From positions 1 through 42,660 of the IMG/VR virus record IMGVR_UViG_3300038441_000158: a DNA stretch of 42,660 nt, one strand, 5' to 3'. Positions 30,579 to 38,738 of this stretch are shown in pieces. The DNA is from a virus. The notes under the pieces were generated by a model. That model saw only the letters and a program-made list of their open reading frames with translations, did no database searches and was not told the DNA's origin. The stretch's first letter is position 1, and every line of letters begins with the position of its first letter. The translations under genes were made by a program, and so were the position numbers.

Positions 30579-31567
30579 GCCTCAGAGTTGAGCATTGCGT
30601 CGACGCGACGAACAGGCACTTCGCCGAACATCAGCGCTGGCTTGCCTGCAACGTTGTCGTAAGACAGGGTCGATGCGGCCACCTTGTTCACGGTCTGACG
30701 GCGCAGGAACGAACGGATGCGGCGCGGAACGTAGAACACCGGGGTGACGCCGTTCAGGCTGTGGATCAGTTCCAGGGCCTGGGTCATCAGGTCGATGATG
30801 TCGGCGCCGGCACTGGCGTTCTTGGTCAGGTCGCTGTTGTCGATGTTGGCGATGCGGACTGCATAGCGCCAGTCATGCACAGCGATACCGGCCTTCCACT
30901 GGTACTGGTCGCCGTAGGCGCGGAAGCGGTTCATGTTCGCATCGAACGCGTCAATCTCGCCAAGGTCGTTGTGGATCAGGCCAGCCTGCGAGCCTTTCGG
31001 ATAGATGCCGTGGATGGTGTTCGCGCCCCAGCCGATCAGCCAGATGGACGAGTTATCGGTACCAGTGCCGCCGGCATCGATTACGTTGTCCTTGGTGGCC
31101 GCGCCGCCGACAGTGGTGGGTACGTCGTCATAGCGCGGCGAAAGGCCTACGAAGGCCTCAGGGGTGGAGCGGTCGCCGTAGATGACTTGCTGCTGCATGC
31201 GCTGGTTCATGGCTTCGAGGTGAGCCTTTGCCTGCAGAAGGCGGAACTGCGGGGTGTTTCCGTTCAGCATGGCCAGGTCTTTGTCGATCTCGGAGCGCGC
31301 TTCCAAGATGCCGCAGGCCTCATCCAGCTGTGCAGTGGTCGCCTTGCTCGGTGGAACGCCGCCGTTCAGCTTGCGCCATACAGGCTCAGGCAGGCCGGTG
31401 CGAGTGGTCACGCGGTGGCCGGTGGGCAAGTTGCCCTCGTACCAAGGCATGTCGAGCAGCATTTCGTTGTCCTGGCTCAGCAGTTCCGCTACTGCAGCGG
31501 TCTTGCCGTCCGGGTCCAGGGTCTTCGCCACATCCAACAATGTGACTTTACCGGTCAGAGTTGCCAT
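30566..31567 (-). CDS. Major capsid protein (epsilon15 GP7/BPP-1 Bbp17 type)
   Basis: A 333-residue HK97-fold shell protein that starts MATLTGKVTLLDVAKTLDPD. Conserved blocks of the GP7 family follow (MPWYEGNLPTGHRVTTRTGL, then VIYGDRSTPEAFVGLSPRYD). Length fits the family (about 335). A strong ribosome site (GAGGGGA) precedes it. The scaffold and cement genes flank it in the standard order. Confidence 0.9.
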   Translation of the reverse strand: MATLTGKVTLLDVAKTLDPDGKTAAVAELLSQDNEMLLDMPWYEGNLPTGHRVTTRTGLPEPVWRKLNGGVPPSKATTAQLDEACGILEARSEIDKDLAMLNGNTPQFRLLQAKAHLEAMNQRMQQQVIYGDRSTPEAFVGLSPRYDDVPTTVGGAATKDNVIDAGGTGTDNSSIWLIGWGANTIHGIYPKGSQAGLIHNDLGEIDAFDANMNRFRAYGDQYQWKAGIAVHDWRYAVRIANIDNSDLTKNASAGADIIDLMTQALELIHSLNGVTPVFYVPRRIRSFLRRQTVNKVAASTLSYDNVAGKPALMFGEVPVRRVDAMLNSEARVV

Positions 31568-31594
31568 AAATCATTCCCCTCAAGTGGTTTGTGG

Positions 31595-32326
31595 TTACTG
31601 CTGTTGCATGGTTGGCCAAAGCACCGCTTCAGGTGGCTTCGGACCGGTGGATCTTTCGCCACCGTGGACCATCGTGTCTTCGCTGATGCTGGACCCGATG
31701 GCGTGGATGAATTTGAAGAACTCCGGGTGAGAGCCCAGGGCCGAGTAGTTCAGCAGCTCGCGCAACTCAGGACTGGCGAACTTGGCCATGACGTTCTGCG
31801 TGGTCTTCAGCGAAGCTTCGAAGTTCTGGCCGCCGATCTCCGGCAGCTGCTTGCACAGATTGCCCCAGTCCTTGTTCAGGTTGACGATCTGCGCGTTCAT
31901 GGCCTCGTGCTGCTGCTTCTGCTGCTCTGCCACCTGCTCGGCGGTGAGTTCAGCAGGCTGGCGGGCCTTGTCGATCTCCAGAAGCTTGTTCAGGACTTCC
32001 TGGGCCTTCTCCTGTGGCAGGCCGAGATCCTTGAACAGGGACTGCACCTGAGGCAGGACGGCTTCATCCAGGGTTTCGCCGTCAGGCAGGGTGAATGCCT
32101 CGTAGGCCTCTGGTGCACCGGCTGGCTTCTCCTGCTGCTGTTGCTGGCCTTCCTGCTGCTGCTCTGTGCTGGCCTGCTGTTCGCCGCCGCCAAGCATACT
32201 GGATGGCTCTGCCGATGCCTGAGCATCACCGCCAGTTGCAGCAGCTGCGCTGCCACCATCACCGCCGTCAGCACCAGCCTCATTCATGAAGAAATGGCCC
32301 AGTCGGCCATGGATGAACAGATTCAT
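31595..32326 (-). CDS. Capsid scaffolding protein
   Basis: A 243-residue, Gln/Glu/Ala-rich protein with low-complexity residues 20-75 and a central helical part (LPQVQSLFKDLGLPQEKAQE), typical of phage scaffolds that fill the procapsid and then leave. GGGAG precedes the ATG at 32326, which overlaps the previous stop (ATGA). Met14 is an alternative start. Position before the capsid gene supports the call. Confidence 0.82.
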   Translation of the reverse strand: MNLFIHGRLGHFFMNEAGADGGDGGSAAAATGGDAQASAEPSSMLGGGEQQASTEQQQEGQQQQQEKPAGAPEAYEAFTLPDGETLDEAVLPQVQSLFKDLGLPQEKAQEVLNKLLEIDKARQPAELTAEQVAEQQKQQHEAMNAQIVNLNKDWGNLCKQLPEIGGQNFEASLKTTQNVMAKFASPELRELLNYSALGSHPEFFKFIHAIGSSISEDTMVHGGERSTGPKPPEAVLWPTMQQQ

Positions 32327-32622
32327 TCGTCACTCCCAGTCTGTTGTTCCTGCGCTTCACGCAGAAGGCGTTCCCGGTTTTCTTTGACCATCAGGTCGTA
32401 AAGCTCTGGCACGTAGGCGATCAGGTCGCTCATCAGCTGAAGGGCGTTACAGCGCTTGCCCTCGTTGAACGCCAGTGTGCCGTGTTCTTGGTTCGGGGCC
32501 GCCTGGTAGATGGCTACCACCTCAAACCGCTCCCAGATGACCCTGCGCGCCTGTACGGTGCTCATGATCGTCTGGTAGCCCAGTTGCCGTTCAAGTTTAT
32601 CCGCTTCCGCTTGGTTGCTCAA
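32323..32622 (-). CDS. Bbp19-like head-module protein
   Basis: A 99-residue helical protein matching Bbp19 of BPP-1 and its epsilon15 counterpart (RRVIWERFEVVAIYQAAPNQ, then FNEGKRCNALQLMSDL). I place the start at TTG 32622, with GAGGTG nine bases upstream. A TTG at 32643 overlaps the portal stop but lacks a ribosome site. Function is not established; it always lies between portal and scaffold genes in this clade. Confidence 0.75.
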   Translation of the reverse strand: MSNQAEADKLERQLGYQTIMSTVQARRVIWERFEVVAIYQAAPNQEHGTLAFNEGKRCNALQLMSDLIAYVPELYDLMVKENRERLLREAQEQQTGSDE

Positions 32623-32639
32623 AATTTGTACACCTCGCT

Positions 32640-34334
32640 TCAACTCGCGCCAATCATAGCAGTTAGCGCGCTGTCACCGGTTGTTGGGGTTTCGGAGAGG
32701 GTCTTGGCGCTGTCGACCATCTGTGCGGCTTGCTCTGCCATGATCTGCTGCTGCTGGGCCTGGGCCCGTGCCTCGCGGATCGCGTTTACCTCATCCTGAG
32801 AGCGCAGCAGGGTTGGAGGAACGCCGATGGCGGTGAAGTACTCTTCCTGTGCAACGTCAGAATTGATCTTGTCGAAGGCGTCAGGCTGGGCCTGGGCAAG
32901 CAGAGAGGTGAACTGAATCGCGCGCTCGATGCCGCTGGCTGCAACGGCCTTCTGTGCTTGAGACAGGATGCTGACGTACTCAACCCGGAGAGGGACGCCC
33001 TGCAACTCTTCAGGTGGTGGCGGGATCAGCGGCTCACCCTCGCGCAACCCCATCCAATACGGAATACTGGCCTCGTACATGATCGAGAAGACTTGGTCGA
33101 TCAGAGGGTCAAACAGTTCGTCGTTGTTGCGCTCGACCACGGGGCCAAGCATCAGCATTTTCTCTTCCTTGCGCTGCGCCACCTCGTAAGCAGTCATCGT
33201 GCCTTCGCTTTGGCTGATCAGCAGGAACAGGTCCTCGTAGAATGCCTCGGAGATGTCCTGCTCACACTCGGCAATCTCAGCCCTGACGTTGACCAAGGCT
33301 GCAGGGTTAGGCTCGTAGGATGGGCGCATGGCAGCACCAACGAGGTTGTCCGGAACCCAAGTGATGCCGCCTGGAACAGTGCTTGCGCCTTGGCCCCTGA
33401 TGCTGATCGGCGCCGTGAGCGATGGCCGGGCGTACAGCTGGACCAAGCGCATCTTGTCGGCTTCCAGCAGCTGCAGTTCCTGAGACTTGCCAATGGCCAC
33501 ATCGCCAGGGCCAGTCCCGTACACGTTCACCCCGTTAACATCCCAGCGCGGCGCCATGATCGGGAAGGACTTGAAACCGCTCTGACGCAGGATGCACTCG
33601 TTCTGCTTGCCGTCCTCCCAGTAGGTGGACTTCCAAGGCATGGATCTGTTGTCCATCTTGGTCATGTCGGCGTCGGGGTTTGGCTCGATCAAGTGGCACA
33701 CGCAGATTTCGGTGTTCTGTCCCTGCTCGGCCAGCAACCTTGTCTGAGCGCTGCAATTATCCTTGCCGAACTGCTGCACGATCTGGCGCGGGGTCATGCT
33801 GTATTCGCGGTAGAACGTGTCGACCTGGCCGCGTGCGCTGGTAGCCAGGGCGAAAGTGCCCACGGGGTAGTGATAGAACCGAACCACATCTTCGTCATCC
33901 GGCAGCGCCGACATGGCCCCGGTGCCGTAGACCATTTCCGAGTGACAGACCTGAGGCAGGATGTTGTAGAAGTTCGAGCGTGCCAGTACGCCATGAATGG
34001 ACAGCTGCACGGCGTATAGCCACTGCTGAACAGCTGAGTTGTTCGGCACGCCTTGTGGAGGCTGGATCAAGATCCATGGTCGTGACTGACTGGCCAAGCC
34101 CGATGCCATGCCGGCGGCACCGATCTTGGCCGACCGCACAGGCTTCTGGTTGTTGATCCGCTGGTCCTTGCGCTTGCCGTCGTTCTGCTGGTCGCCCTCG
34201 AACTGGCCATCAGCCGGTGACAGGTAGTCGCGCTGGTTCTTCCACTTGGGTAGCCACTTCTCGTCCCGGTCAGCTTTGAGCTGCTGCCCCTTCTTGCTGA
34301 GGCGCTCGGCCTCTTTGGCATCGATCTTGGGCAT
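32640..34334 (-). CDS. Portal (head-tail connector) protein
   Basis: A 564-residue podovirus portal that forms the dodecameric DNA channel. Typical blocks include SKKGQQLKADRDEKWLPKWK at the N-terminus, AAGMASGLASQSRPWILIQ, and a C-terminal EYVSILSQAQKAVAASGIER. GGGAGC precedes the ATG. It lies downstream of the terminase genes and of two small genes. Confidence 0.93.
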   Translation of the reverse strand: MPKIDAKEAERLSKKGQQLKADRDEKWLPKWKNQRDYLSPADGQFEGDQQNDGKRKDQRINNQKPVRSAKIGAAGMASGLASQSRPWILIQPPQGVPNNSAVQQWLYAVQLSIHGVLARSNFYNILPQVCHSEMVYGTGAMSALPDDEDVVRFYHYPVGTFALATSARGQVDTFYREYSMTPRQIVQQFGKDNCSAQTRLLAEQGQNTEICVCHLIEPNPDADMTKMDNRSMPWKSTYWEDGKQNECILRQSGFKSFPIMAPRWDVNGVNVYGTGPGDVAIGKSQELQLLEADKMRLVQLYARPSLTAPISIRGQGASTVPGGITWVPDNLVGAAMRPSYEPNPAALVNVRAEIAECEQDISEAFYEDLFLLISQSEGTMTAYEVAQRKEEKMLMLGPVVERNNDELFDPLIDQVFSIMYEASIPYWMGLREGEPLIPPPPEELQGVPLRVEYVSILSQAQKAVAASGIERAIQFTSLLAQAQPDAFDKINSDVAQEEYFTAIGVPPTLLRSQDEVNAIREARAQAQQQQIMAEQAAQMVDSAKTLSETPTTGDSALTAMIGAS

Positions 34335-34337
34335 GAC

Positions 34338-34670
34338 TTAGCTCCCGAGCAGGCTCTTGGCGCCGGTGGTGGATGCGCTGCCAAGGCCACCGGCACCAGT
34401 GAGGATGTTCCCGCTCAGGCCGGCTGCTGCCAGTTGTCGGCGGCGCTGGGCCTCGCGTGCTGCCTCGGTGTCGGCTGATACGGCAGTTGGCGTGCTAGAT
34501 GGCGCCTCAACGGCTGCAGATGTGCTGCCGGTCTCTGCCCCTGCGCCAGCGCCGAGAGCCGATGCGCCGATGCCCAAAGCCGCCTTGAGCGGATCTACCG
34601 CCAGCTTCTCAGCGGCTCCAGACAGGCCAAAGGTGGCCACGTTTAGTGCTTTCTTGACCTTCTTACCCAT
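34338..34670 (-). CDS. Small Ala/Gly-rich virion-type protein
   Basis: A 110-residue protein from ATG 34670, with AAGGAG eight bases upstream (a GTG at 34679 is too close to that site). A basic start (MGKKVKKALNVATFGLSGAA) is followed by an Ala/Gly/Ser/Thr-rich chain and an ending SLLGS. Genes of this type often precede the portal in podoviruses. Function unknown. Confidence 0.68.
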   Translation of the reverse strand: MGKKVKKALNVATFGLSGAAEKLAVDPLKAALGIGASALGAGAGAETGSTSAAVEAPSSTPTAVSADTEAAREAQRRRQLAAAGLSGNILTGAGGLGSASTTGAKSLLGS

Positions 34671-34675
34671 GTTGT

Positions 34676-35104
34676 TCACTCCTTGGTGATTGCGTACATG
34701 ACGATGTCTTGGCCATCAGGTGAGGCCTTGCGCATTGTGGATTCAAACGTGTGGCCTGTCGCCCTGAGGAATGCGGCGCTGTGGCGGTCGCTGGCGGCGC
34801 AGGTTGATTGGACGCGGTGGAGGCTGTCGGAATGCATGAGGCGGTCGATGCTTGCGGCTACTGCCCGGGCAAGGCTCAGGCCGCTCCCCTTGACTGCTGC
34901 ACGGTCTATTACTGCGAACGCATATGCCACGCCATTCCAAAGCAACTGGTAGCCCGATACAGCGACGATCTGCTCGCCTAGGTAGTACGAGGTCAGGCCG
35001 CATGCCTCAGCCTCTGTATGCGCCTCCCAGCCCTCGCATGGGTTCTCTTCGTAGCACGGCAGCCGGGCAAGGTCGCCAGCCTGGTATGGCCTTGTCGTGA
35101 TCAT
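34676..35104 (-). CDS. GNAT-fold protein
   Basis: A 142-residue protein from ATG 35104, which overlaps the terminase stop (ATGA); an in-frame ATG five codons earlier is rejected. GNAT-like elements are the N-terminal MITTRPYQAGDLARLPCYE, a core strand VAYAFAVIDRAAVKG, and DRHSAAFLRATGHTFEST at the C-terminus. It resembles the 26285 gene in fold, so the phage carries two. The acetyl-CoA loop is not obvious. Confidence 0.7.
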   Translation of the reverse strand: MITTRPYQAGDLARLPCYEENPCEGWEAHTEAEACGLTSYYLGEQIVAVSGYQLLWNGVAYAFAVIDRAAVKGSGLSLARAVAASIDRLMHSDSLHRVQSTCAASDRHSAAFLRATGHTFESTMRKASPDGQDIVMYAITKE

Positions 35105-36435
35105 GCGTAGGGGTTCCATTCGGTCTGGACTTCGGCGCCAGTACCAGCTGCGTAAGGGTCCCAGTTGGTATGCGAACCTCTGTGCATGCCGTCCTTCTTC
35201 ATCACTGGCATGGCAAAGGTCAGGGCAAGCGCGTCGGCAGCGTCAGGAGATGGCAGCCCCCTTGCCTTGATATCGTCCTTCGACTCCAACTGGATCTTGT
35301 TCGCCCGGTCGTAGCTGTAGGTTGGCGTGGCCAAGTCCTGCTTTAGCCGCATGTTGTTGGCGATCACGCCGCCAGACCTTACCCACTCAGCCATCTCGTA
35401 CCACATCTCAGCGCGCTTGTTCTTGTACTTCAGGTTGGTCGCAGCCCCGCCGAAGTGAACCTCGATGATGTCGATGTAGCCAAGCTGCCTCAGGCGATCA
35501 ATCACGCCCTGGCCGTGCCCGGCATCGATGAACACTGCGTCAGGTTTGTGCTGCTGGATCTGCGCAGCGACATGGGAGGCGAACTGCATGTTGTCGATGC
35601 CGTTCCACTCAAGCGGCTCGTAGCTGGCCAGCCCCTGCCGGCGAACGATGGCGCACGAGTCGTTGCCGAAGCGCGCCACGTCGACGCCAAGGATCACTGG
35701 GGCGAAGCTGTATTGGTCTGGCCTGAGCTGTCTGCGCGATGCGTCTTCGATGTTTGACAGGCTCATGAGCTGGTCATCGCCCGCAGCAGAGAAGTCGCAC
35801 AGGTATTCCCGGGCAAATGCGTTCTCACTCATGTCAGCCCGCAAGCGCTCAACCTCAACAGGGTCAATCGCCTGGGTGTCGTACACGGTATATCGAACGC
35901 TGCACCAGTCAGCCTTCTGCATGCCTTCGAAGTAGAGCTTGGAGAACAGGTTAATGCCGTGCGGGGTACCGATGAACAGGGCCCAGCCCTTGCGGTCGGA
36001 CAAGGCCGGCTGTGCTACCTCCTCCCATAGCTCAGGCTTGATCTGCGCTACTTCGTCAATCACGACCCCGTCCAGGCGCAGGCCGCGCATGGCATCCGAG
36101 TTATCACCGCCAAACAGGCGAATCACCGCGCCATTGTGCGGAAACCTGATCCAAAGCTCAGACTCGTTGATCTCGATGCCGGGGATCTTCCCGCAGTAGT
36201 GCTTGAGTCGCTGCCACGAAATGGCCTTTGCCTGCTTGAGGAACGGCGCCACATAAGCAAAAAGGCCAAGCTCTTTCTGGAAGCGCATGGCCTTGTCTAT
36301 CAGCTCCATCACCGCAAGCTCTGTCTTTCCTGCCCGCCGATGGAGAGCGCACACAGTGAACCGCTTGCGCTGGGTGTGGACTTGCTGCTGCCATCCCCTG
36401 GGCCTGTAGCCTAAGTCAACGGTCTGCGTCTGCAT
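35101..36435 (-). CDS. terL: Terminase large subunit
   Basis: A 444-residue DNA-packaging motor. ATPase: Walker A HRRAGKTE (32-39), Walker B VVIDE (124-128), coupling motif GTPHG (156-160). Nuclease: acidic residues Asp252 (GVDVARFG), Asp304 (FIDAGHGQG) and Asp398 (PSPDAADAL), an RNase-H-like fold. GGGGTG precedes the ATG. It overlaps the small-subunit gene by 20 bases. Confidence 0.93.
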   Translation of the reverse strand: MQTQTVDLGYRPRGWQQQVHTQRKRFTVCALHRRAGKTELAVMELIDKAMRFQKELGLFAYVAPFLKQAKAISWQRLKHYCGKIPGIEINESELWIRFPHNGAVIRLFGGDNSDAMRGLRLDGVVIDEVAQIKPELWEEVAQPALSDRKGWALFIGTPHGINLFSKLYFEGMQKADWCSVRYTVYDTQAIDPVEVERLRADMSENAFAREYLCDFSAAGDDQLMSLSNIEDASRRQLRPDQYSFAPVILGVDVARFGNDSCAIVRRQGLASYEPLEWNGIDNMQFASHVAAQIQQHKPDAVFIDAGHGQGVIDRLRQLGYIDIIEVHFGGAATNLKYKNKRAEMWYEMAEWVRSGGVIANNMRLKQDLATPTYSYDRANKIQLESKDDIKARGLPSPDAADALALTFAMPVMKKDGMHRGSHTNWDPYAAGTGAEVQTEWNPYA

Positions 36436-36703
36436 TAGGCACCCCGGTCACAACGTTCAGATTGAGCCCTCCAGTGTGTTCCATCTCTTGCTTGGCCTTA
36501 CCATAGCCCCTATCGAAGATCTCCTTCACAGCGGCCACTCTGGCGGCGTGAGGGGCATCCTTGTCGCGCATGATCTTCACCAGGACCTCAAGACCATCCT
36601 GCCCATAGCTCTGAGCAAGTTCCTTGATGTCAGCAGTCACCTTGTTGCGTGAGCCAGGCTTTCTCCCTGCCCCCTCGCGCTTACCGCCACGTTGCGCAGC
36701 CAT
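36416..36703 (-). CDS. Terminase small subunit-like protein
   Basis: A 95-residue basic protein starting MAAQRGGKREGAGRKPGSRN, the motif shared by many small DNA-binding terminase partners. A helical middle (VTADIKELAQSYGQDGLEVL) follows. AAGGAG precedes the ATG. It is the first gene after the candidate late promoter and overlaps the large subunit. It probably recognises the packaging site. Confidence 0.78.
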   Translation of the reverse strand: MAAQRGGKREGAGRKPGSRNKVTADIKELAQSYGQDGLEVLVKIMRDKDAPHAARVAAVKEIFDRGYGKAKQEMEHTGGLNLNVVTGVPNADADR

Positions 36704-36724
36704 AAGTCACTCCTTATTCGATAT

Positions 36725-36777
36725 TGGTTGATTTTTGATCAACGACTGAATCTTTTGAATTGATCAAATTTTAACCA
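36725..36777 (-). promoter_or_regulatory. Candidate late promoter/regulatory element, copy B
   Basis: The minus strand 36777-36761 (TGGTTAAAATTTGATCA) is identical over 17 bases to 16894-16878. An inverted, diverged copy lies on the plus strand at about 36723-36742 and matches 17 of 20 positions when aligned from ATTGGTT. The AT-rich gap contains two TGATCA sites 25 bases apart. TAAAAT could be a -10 box without a good -35, so activator control is suspected. It sits 58 bases before the terminase start. Confidence 0.55.
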
Positions 36778-36804
36778 ATCATACCAGAGCAAACGGCAGG
36801 AATG

Positions 36805-36826
36805 AAAAAGCCCACCGAAGTGGGCT
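36805..36826 (-). terminator. Intrinsic terminator after the 36989 cassette
   Basis: On the minus strand AGCCCAC, loop TTCG and GTGGGCT (36826-36809) are followed by TTTTC. It separates the small cassette from the terminase operon. Confidence 0.85.
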
Positions 36827-36847
36827 ATGCCTGCAGGGCTTTGCCGG

Positions 36848-36988
36848 TTACCTGATCCGGCGCTTCAGGATTTCTCCTTGGCGGCGTGTAGCACCTTGAT
36901 CCGCGCCGGGATGGCGGTTCACTTGTGCATGAATGATGGCGTAAGCCTGCGTATCCACCTGAAAGCCAAAATTACCAAATCCAAGCAC
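36848..36988 (-). CDS. Possible small protein (46 residues)
   Basis: A GTG directly after the stop of the 36989 gene opens a 46-codon frame, MLGFGNFGFQVDTQAYAIIH at its start, with a basic end (RRQGEILKRRIR). It stops 22 bases before the terminator. Balanced, protein-like composition and tight spacing favour a real gene; the ribosome site is weak. No family recognised. If not coding, the 36827-36988 stretch holds only the 3' tail of the upstream message. Confidence 0.4.
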   Translation of the reverse strand: MLGFGNFGFQVDTQAYAIIHAQVNRHPGADQGATRRQGEILKRRIR

Positions 36989-37477
36989 TCACCGCACCAT
37001 TTCCGAAGGCGTCTGCTCCCTGGTGTTGATCCTGAAGTCAATATCGGCATCTTGGCCGGCGAGATTCTGGAAGGTCAGCACGTAGCTGGTGTTCTTCTTG
37101 AGGATCAGCGGCTCATCTTCTGGAATGGTGGTGGTGGCCTTGGTGCCGGTGGCATCACCTCGCAACAACAGGCTTGCGATTACGGTGTTCGGTGTGAAGG
37201 TGACGCCGGCCTTCATCTGCACCGGTGGATTTACTGGTCCAGCCTGATTGCGGTTGTACGTGCGCAGGATGTTGGTACCGCCAGTGAATGCGACCTCATA
37301 CAGAGAAATGCGCATCTTGTTCTCGCTGCAGGCGTAGGTTCGCCGGTCGAACTGGTAGTTGTAGGCGCCAGTGGTAAACCCAACCTGAACGACGGCGTTC
37401 TGTGCCACCGCGGCGAATTCATGCTCGTTCGTCCATACAGCGCCTAGCGCCATGAGTGAATCGTTCCTGTCGTCCAT
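36989..37477 (-). CDS. Virion-like beta-rich protein in its own cassette
   Basis: A 162-residue protein rich in Thr/Asn and beta-forming residues (PPVQMKAGVTFTPNTVIASL and KKNTSYVLTFQNLAGQDADI), which looks like a jelly-roll or fibre-type virion part. GGGGGAG precedes the ATG. It is isolated by terminators on both sides (36805-36826 and 37535-37564). That suggests separate transcription, as in phage morons, or a late virion gene lying upstream of the main late promoter. No clear promoter was found in the 57-base gap. Confidence 0.65.
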   Translation of the reverse strand: MDDRNDSLMALGAVWTNEHEFAAVAQNAVVQVGFTTGAYNYQFDRRTYACSENKMRISLYEVAFTGGTNILRTYNRNQAGPVNPPVQMKAGVTFTPNTVIASLLLRGDATGTKATTTIPEDEPLILKKNTSYVLTFQNLAGQDADIDFRINTREQTPSEMVR

Positions 37478-37534
37478 ATCTCCCCCTGAATGTGGTTAAG
37501 CGAAGCGCTTTGCGGAGTATGGCAGCACAAAAAC

Positions 37535-37564
37535 AAAACCCCAGACCTTTCGACCTGGGGTTTT
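37535..37564. terminator. Strong, probably bidirectional terminator
   Basis: AAAACCCCAG (37535-37544) and CTGGGGTTTT (37555-37564) form a 10-bp stem. On the minus strand it runs into TTTTGTTTTTG. It ends the leftward early operon, downstream of the RusA gene. Confidence 0.88.
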
Positions 37565-37625
37565 GCGAACTTCACCGTGAACACCGTTCTGAATCGCTGA
37601 TGGCGGGGAGTCGGGTGTGGGTGAA

Positions 37626-38069
37626 TCATGCGTTGAGCGGCAGACCTAAGTCAAGCTCCCGGACTTTGATGATCGCGCATGGCTCCTCTGAGTACTGCTT
37701 TGTGACCGTAGCCTCAACTACCTGCGAGTCATCCATCCATGCAATGCCATTTAAAGCGTCGCACAGCGCTTTACAGACGTTTTCCCAGTCAGGCTTACTC
37801 GTCGGTCTAATCTCTCCCGAAAACGCCTGTAATCGCTTCTTTTTGCTCCATGACTGCGGAATGCCAATCATCAAGTCGATCTTGATGCCAACCGGCCCGA
37901 GAATAGGCGCCTTTGCCCCCATTGATCGCCGCGCCTCGCACGACACCTTCAGTTCGTACTCTCGCGTCTTCTCAGGCGTGTACGTCGTGACAAAGGCGCC
38001 ACGCTTGGCGAACCGTGGCCTGCCCTTTGCCACTGGTTCGCCGGGAACTAGGATGAAGATCTCTGTCAC
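37626..38069 (-). CDS. rusA: RusA-type Holliday junction resolvase
   Basis: A 147-residue resolvase. Conserved acidic motifs are KPDWENVCKALCDALNG (Asp94, Asp104) and WMDDSQV (Asp113, Asp114), with the N-terminal GEPVAKGRPRF. It would trim recombination or replication branches before packaging and complement RecT and the exonuclease from the other operon. AAGGAGG precedes the GTG start, which overlaps the previous stop (GTGA). Confidence 0.92.
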   Translation of the reverse strand: MTEIFILVPGEPVAKGRPRFAKRGAFVTTYTPEKTREYELKVSCEARRSMGAKAPILGPVGIKIDLMIGIPQSWSKKKRLQAFSGEIRPTSKPDWENVCKALCDALNGIAWMDDSQVVEATVTKQYSEEPCAIIKVRELDLGLPLNA

Positions 38070-38347
38070 TGAGCCTCCTTGGTCATGGCGGTGTCAATGG
38101 CTTCATCTGCTTCAGCCTCACGAAGTCCTTCACCCTCATTGACCGAATCATCACCATTGCGCGTCCAGTGACAGATGTCGATGCGTGGCGCCGAACAGTC
38201 ATTTGGCTGCAGACGCAACCACCTGTAGCGCTCTGCATCCCTGATCAACCCCACCATAACCCCAGCCGGAACCGTAACCAGCAGCTCGGGGCATTTCTCA
38301 GCCGTGGCCTGGGCGGTGGCCTTTAGCGTTTGCAGGTCGGTGTTCAT
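38066..38347 (-). CDS. Hypothetical early protein
   Basis: A 93-residue protein from ATG 38347 (ATGA with the upstream gene; a longer frame is rejected). The segment RDAERYRWLRLQPNDCSAPR and the ending EAEADEAIDTAMTKEA are frequent in uncharacterised small phage early proteins. Function unknown. Confidence 0.7.
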   Translation of the reverse strand: MNTDLQTLKATAQATAEKCPELLVTVPAGVMVGLIRDAERYRWLRLQPNDCSAPRIDICHWTRNGDDSVNEGEGLREAEADEAIDTAMTKEAQ

Positions 38348-38535
38348 TCCTGCTCCTCCTTCCGCCCATGCCCCCGATCCAGCAGCACAAACCCTGCTGC
38401 CTGCCGAGCCTTTGAGCATTTGTCGTGGTTGTAGTAGGCCCTGCCGCGTCCGCATACATCGCAGCGACCGGTCATCGCGCTACGGAACAGCGGATTCATG
38501 CCGCCGTCTGGCTTGGTCATTGGTTGGACGTTCAT
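38344..38535 (-). CDS. Zinc-knuckle miniprotein, paralogue 1
   Basis: A 63-residue protein with CDVC-x10-H-x2-C (GRCDVCGRGRAYYNHDKCSK, then ARQ), a compact zinc site. It resembles the product of 38735-38890, with the shared CDVC and KCSK-x-RQA. ATGA junctions on both sides. Possibly nucleic-acid or partner binding. Confidence 0.7.
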   Translation of the reverse strand: MNVQPMTKPDGGMNPLFRSAMTGRCDVCGRGRAYYNHDKCSKARQAAGFVLLDRGHGRKEEQE

Positions 38536-38738
38536 GGCTTGCCCTCAAGATTCCACTTGGCCTTGTACTCAGCGATGAAATCGGCTGGGAATTCTGATCT
38601 CCATCCGCATGAGCACTTGAACTGCTCACCGTCCCATCGAGTGCGCGGCATAGGGCAATTGGACTTAGGGTCCATCGCGCCGCCGCAATATGGCGCGTAG
38701 CCCTGTTGGTTCATGAGGTTCTTTCGAACGATGCTCAT
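38532..38738 (-). CDS. Zinc-ribbon-like small protein
   Basis: A 68-residue protein from ATG 38738 (ATGA; longer frames rejected). Cysteines in YCGG, NCP and KCSCGWRSEF suggest a zinc ribbon. It lies between the two related zinc-knuckle genes. Function unknown. Confidence 0.68.
   Translation of the reverse strand: MSIVRKNLMNQQGYAPYCGGAMDPKSNCPMPRTRWDGEQFKCSCGWRSEFPADFIAEYKAKWNLEGKP

Noticed and set aside
30551-32401. 616-codon plus-strand ORF opposite capsid and scaffold genes
   Set aside because: It is antisense to well-supported head genes; composition and lack of any recognisable motif fit a shadow frame.
32730-34019. 429-codon plus-strand ORF opposite the portal gene
   Set aside because: Antisense shadow of the portal; no start signals.
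34676-35119. Longer N-terminal form of the GNAT gene (start at 35119)
   Set aside because: The ATG at 35104 overlaps the terminase stop as ATGA, the junction used throughout this genome; the longer form lies deeper inside terminase.
36827-37447. 206-codon plus-strand ORF over the 36989 cassette
   Set aside because: It starts inside the terminator and is antisense to a better-supported gene with a strong ribosome site.
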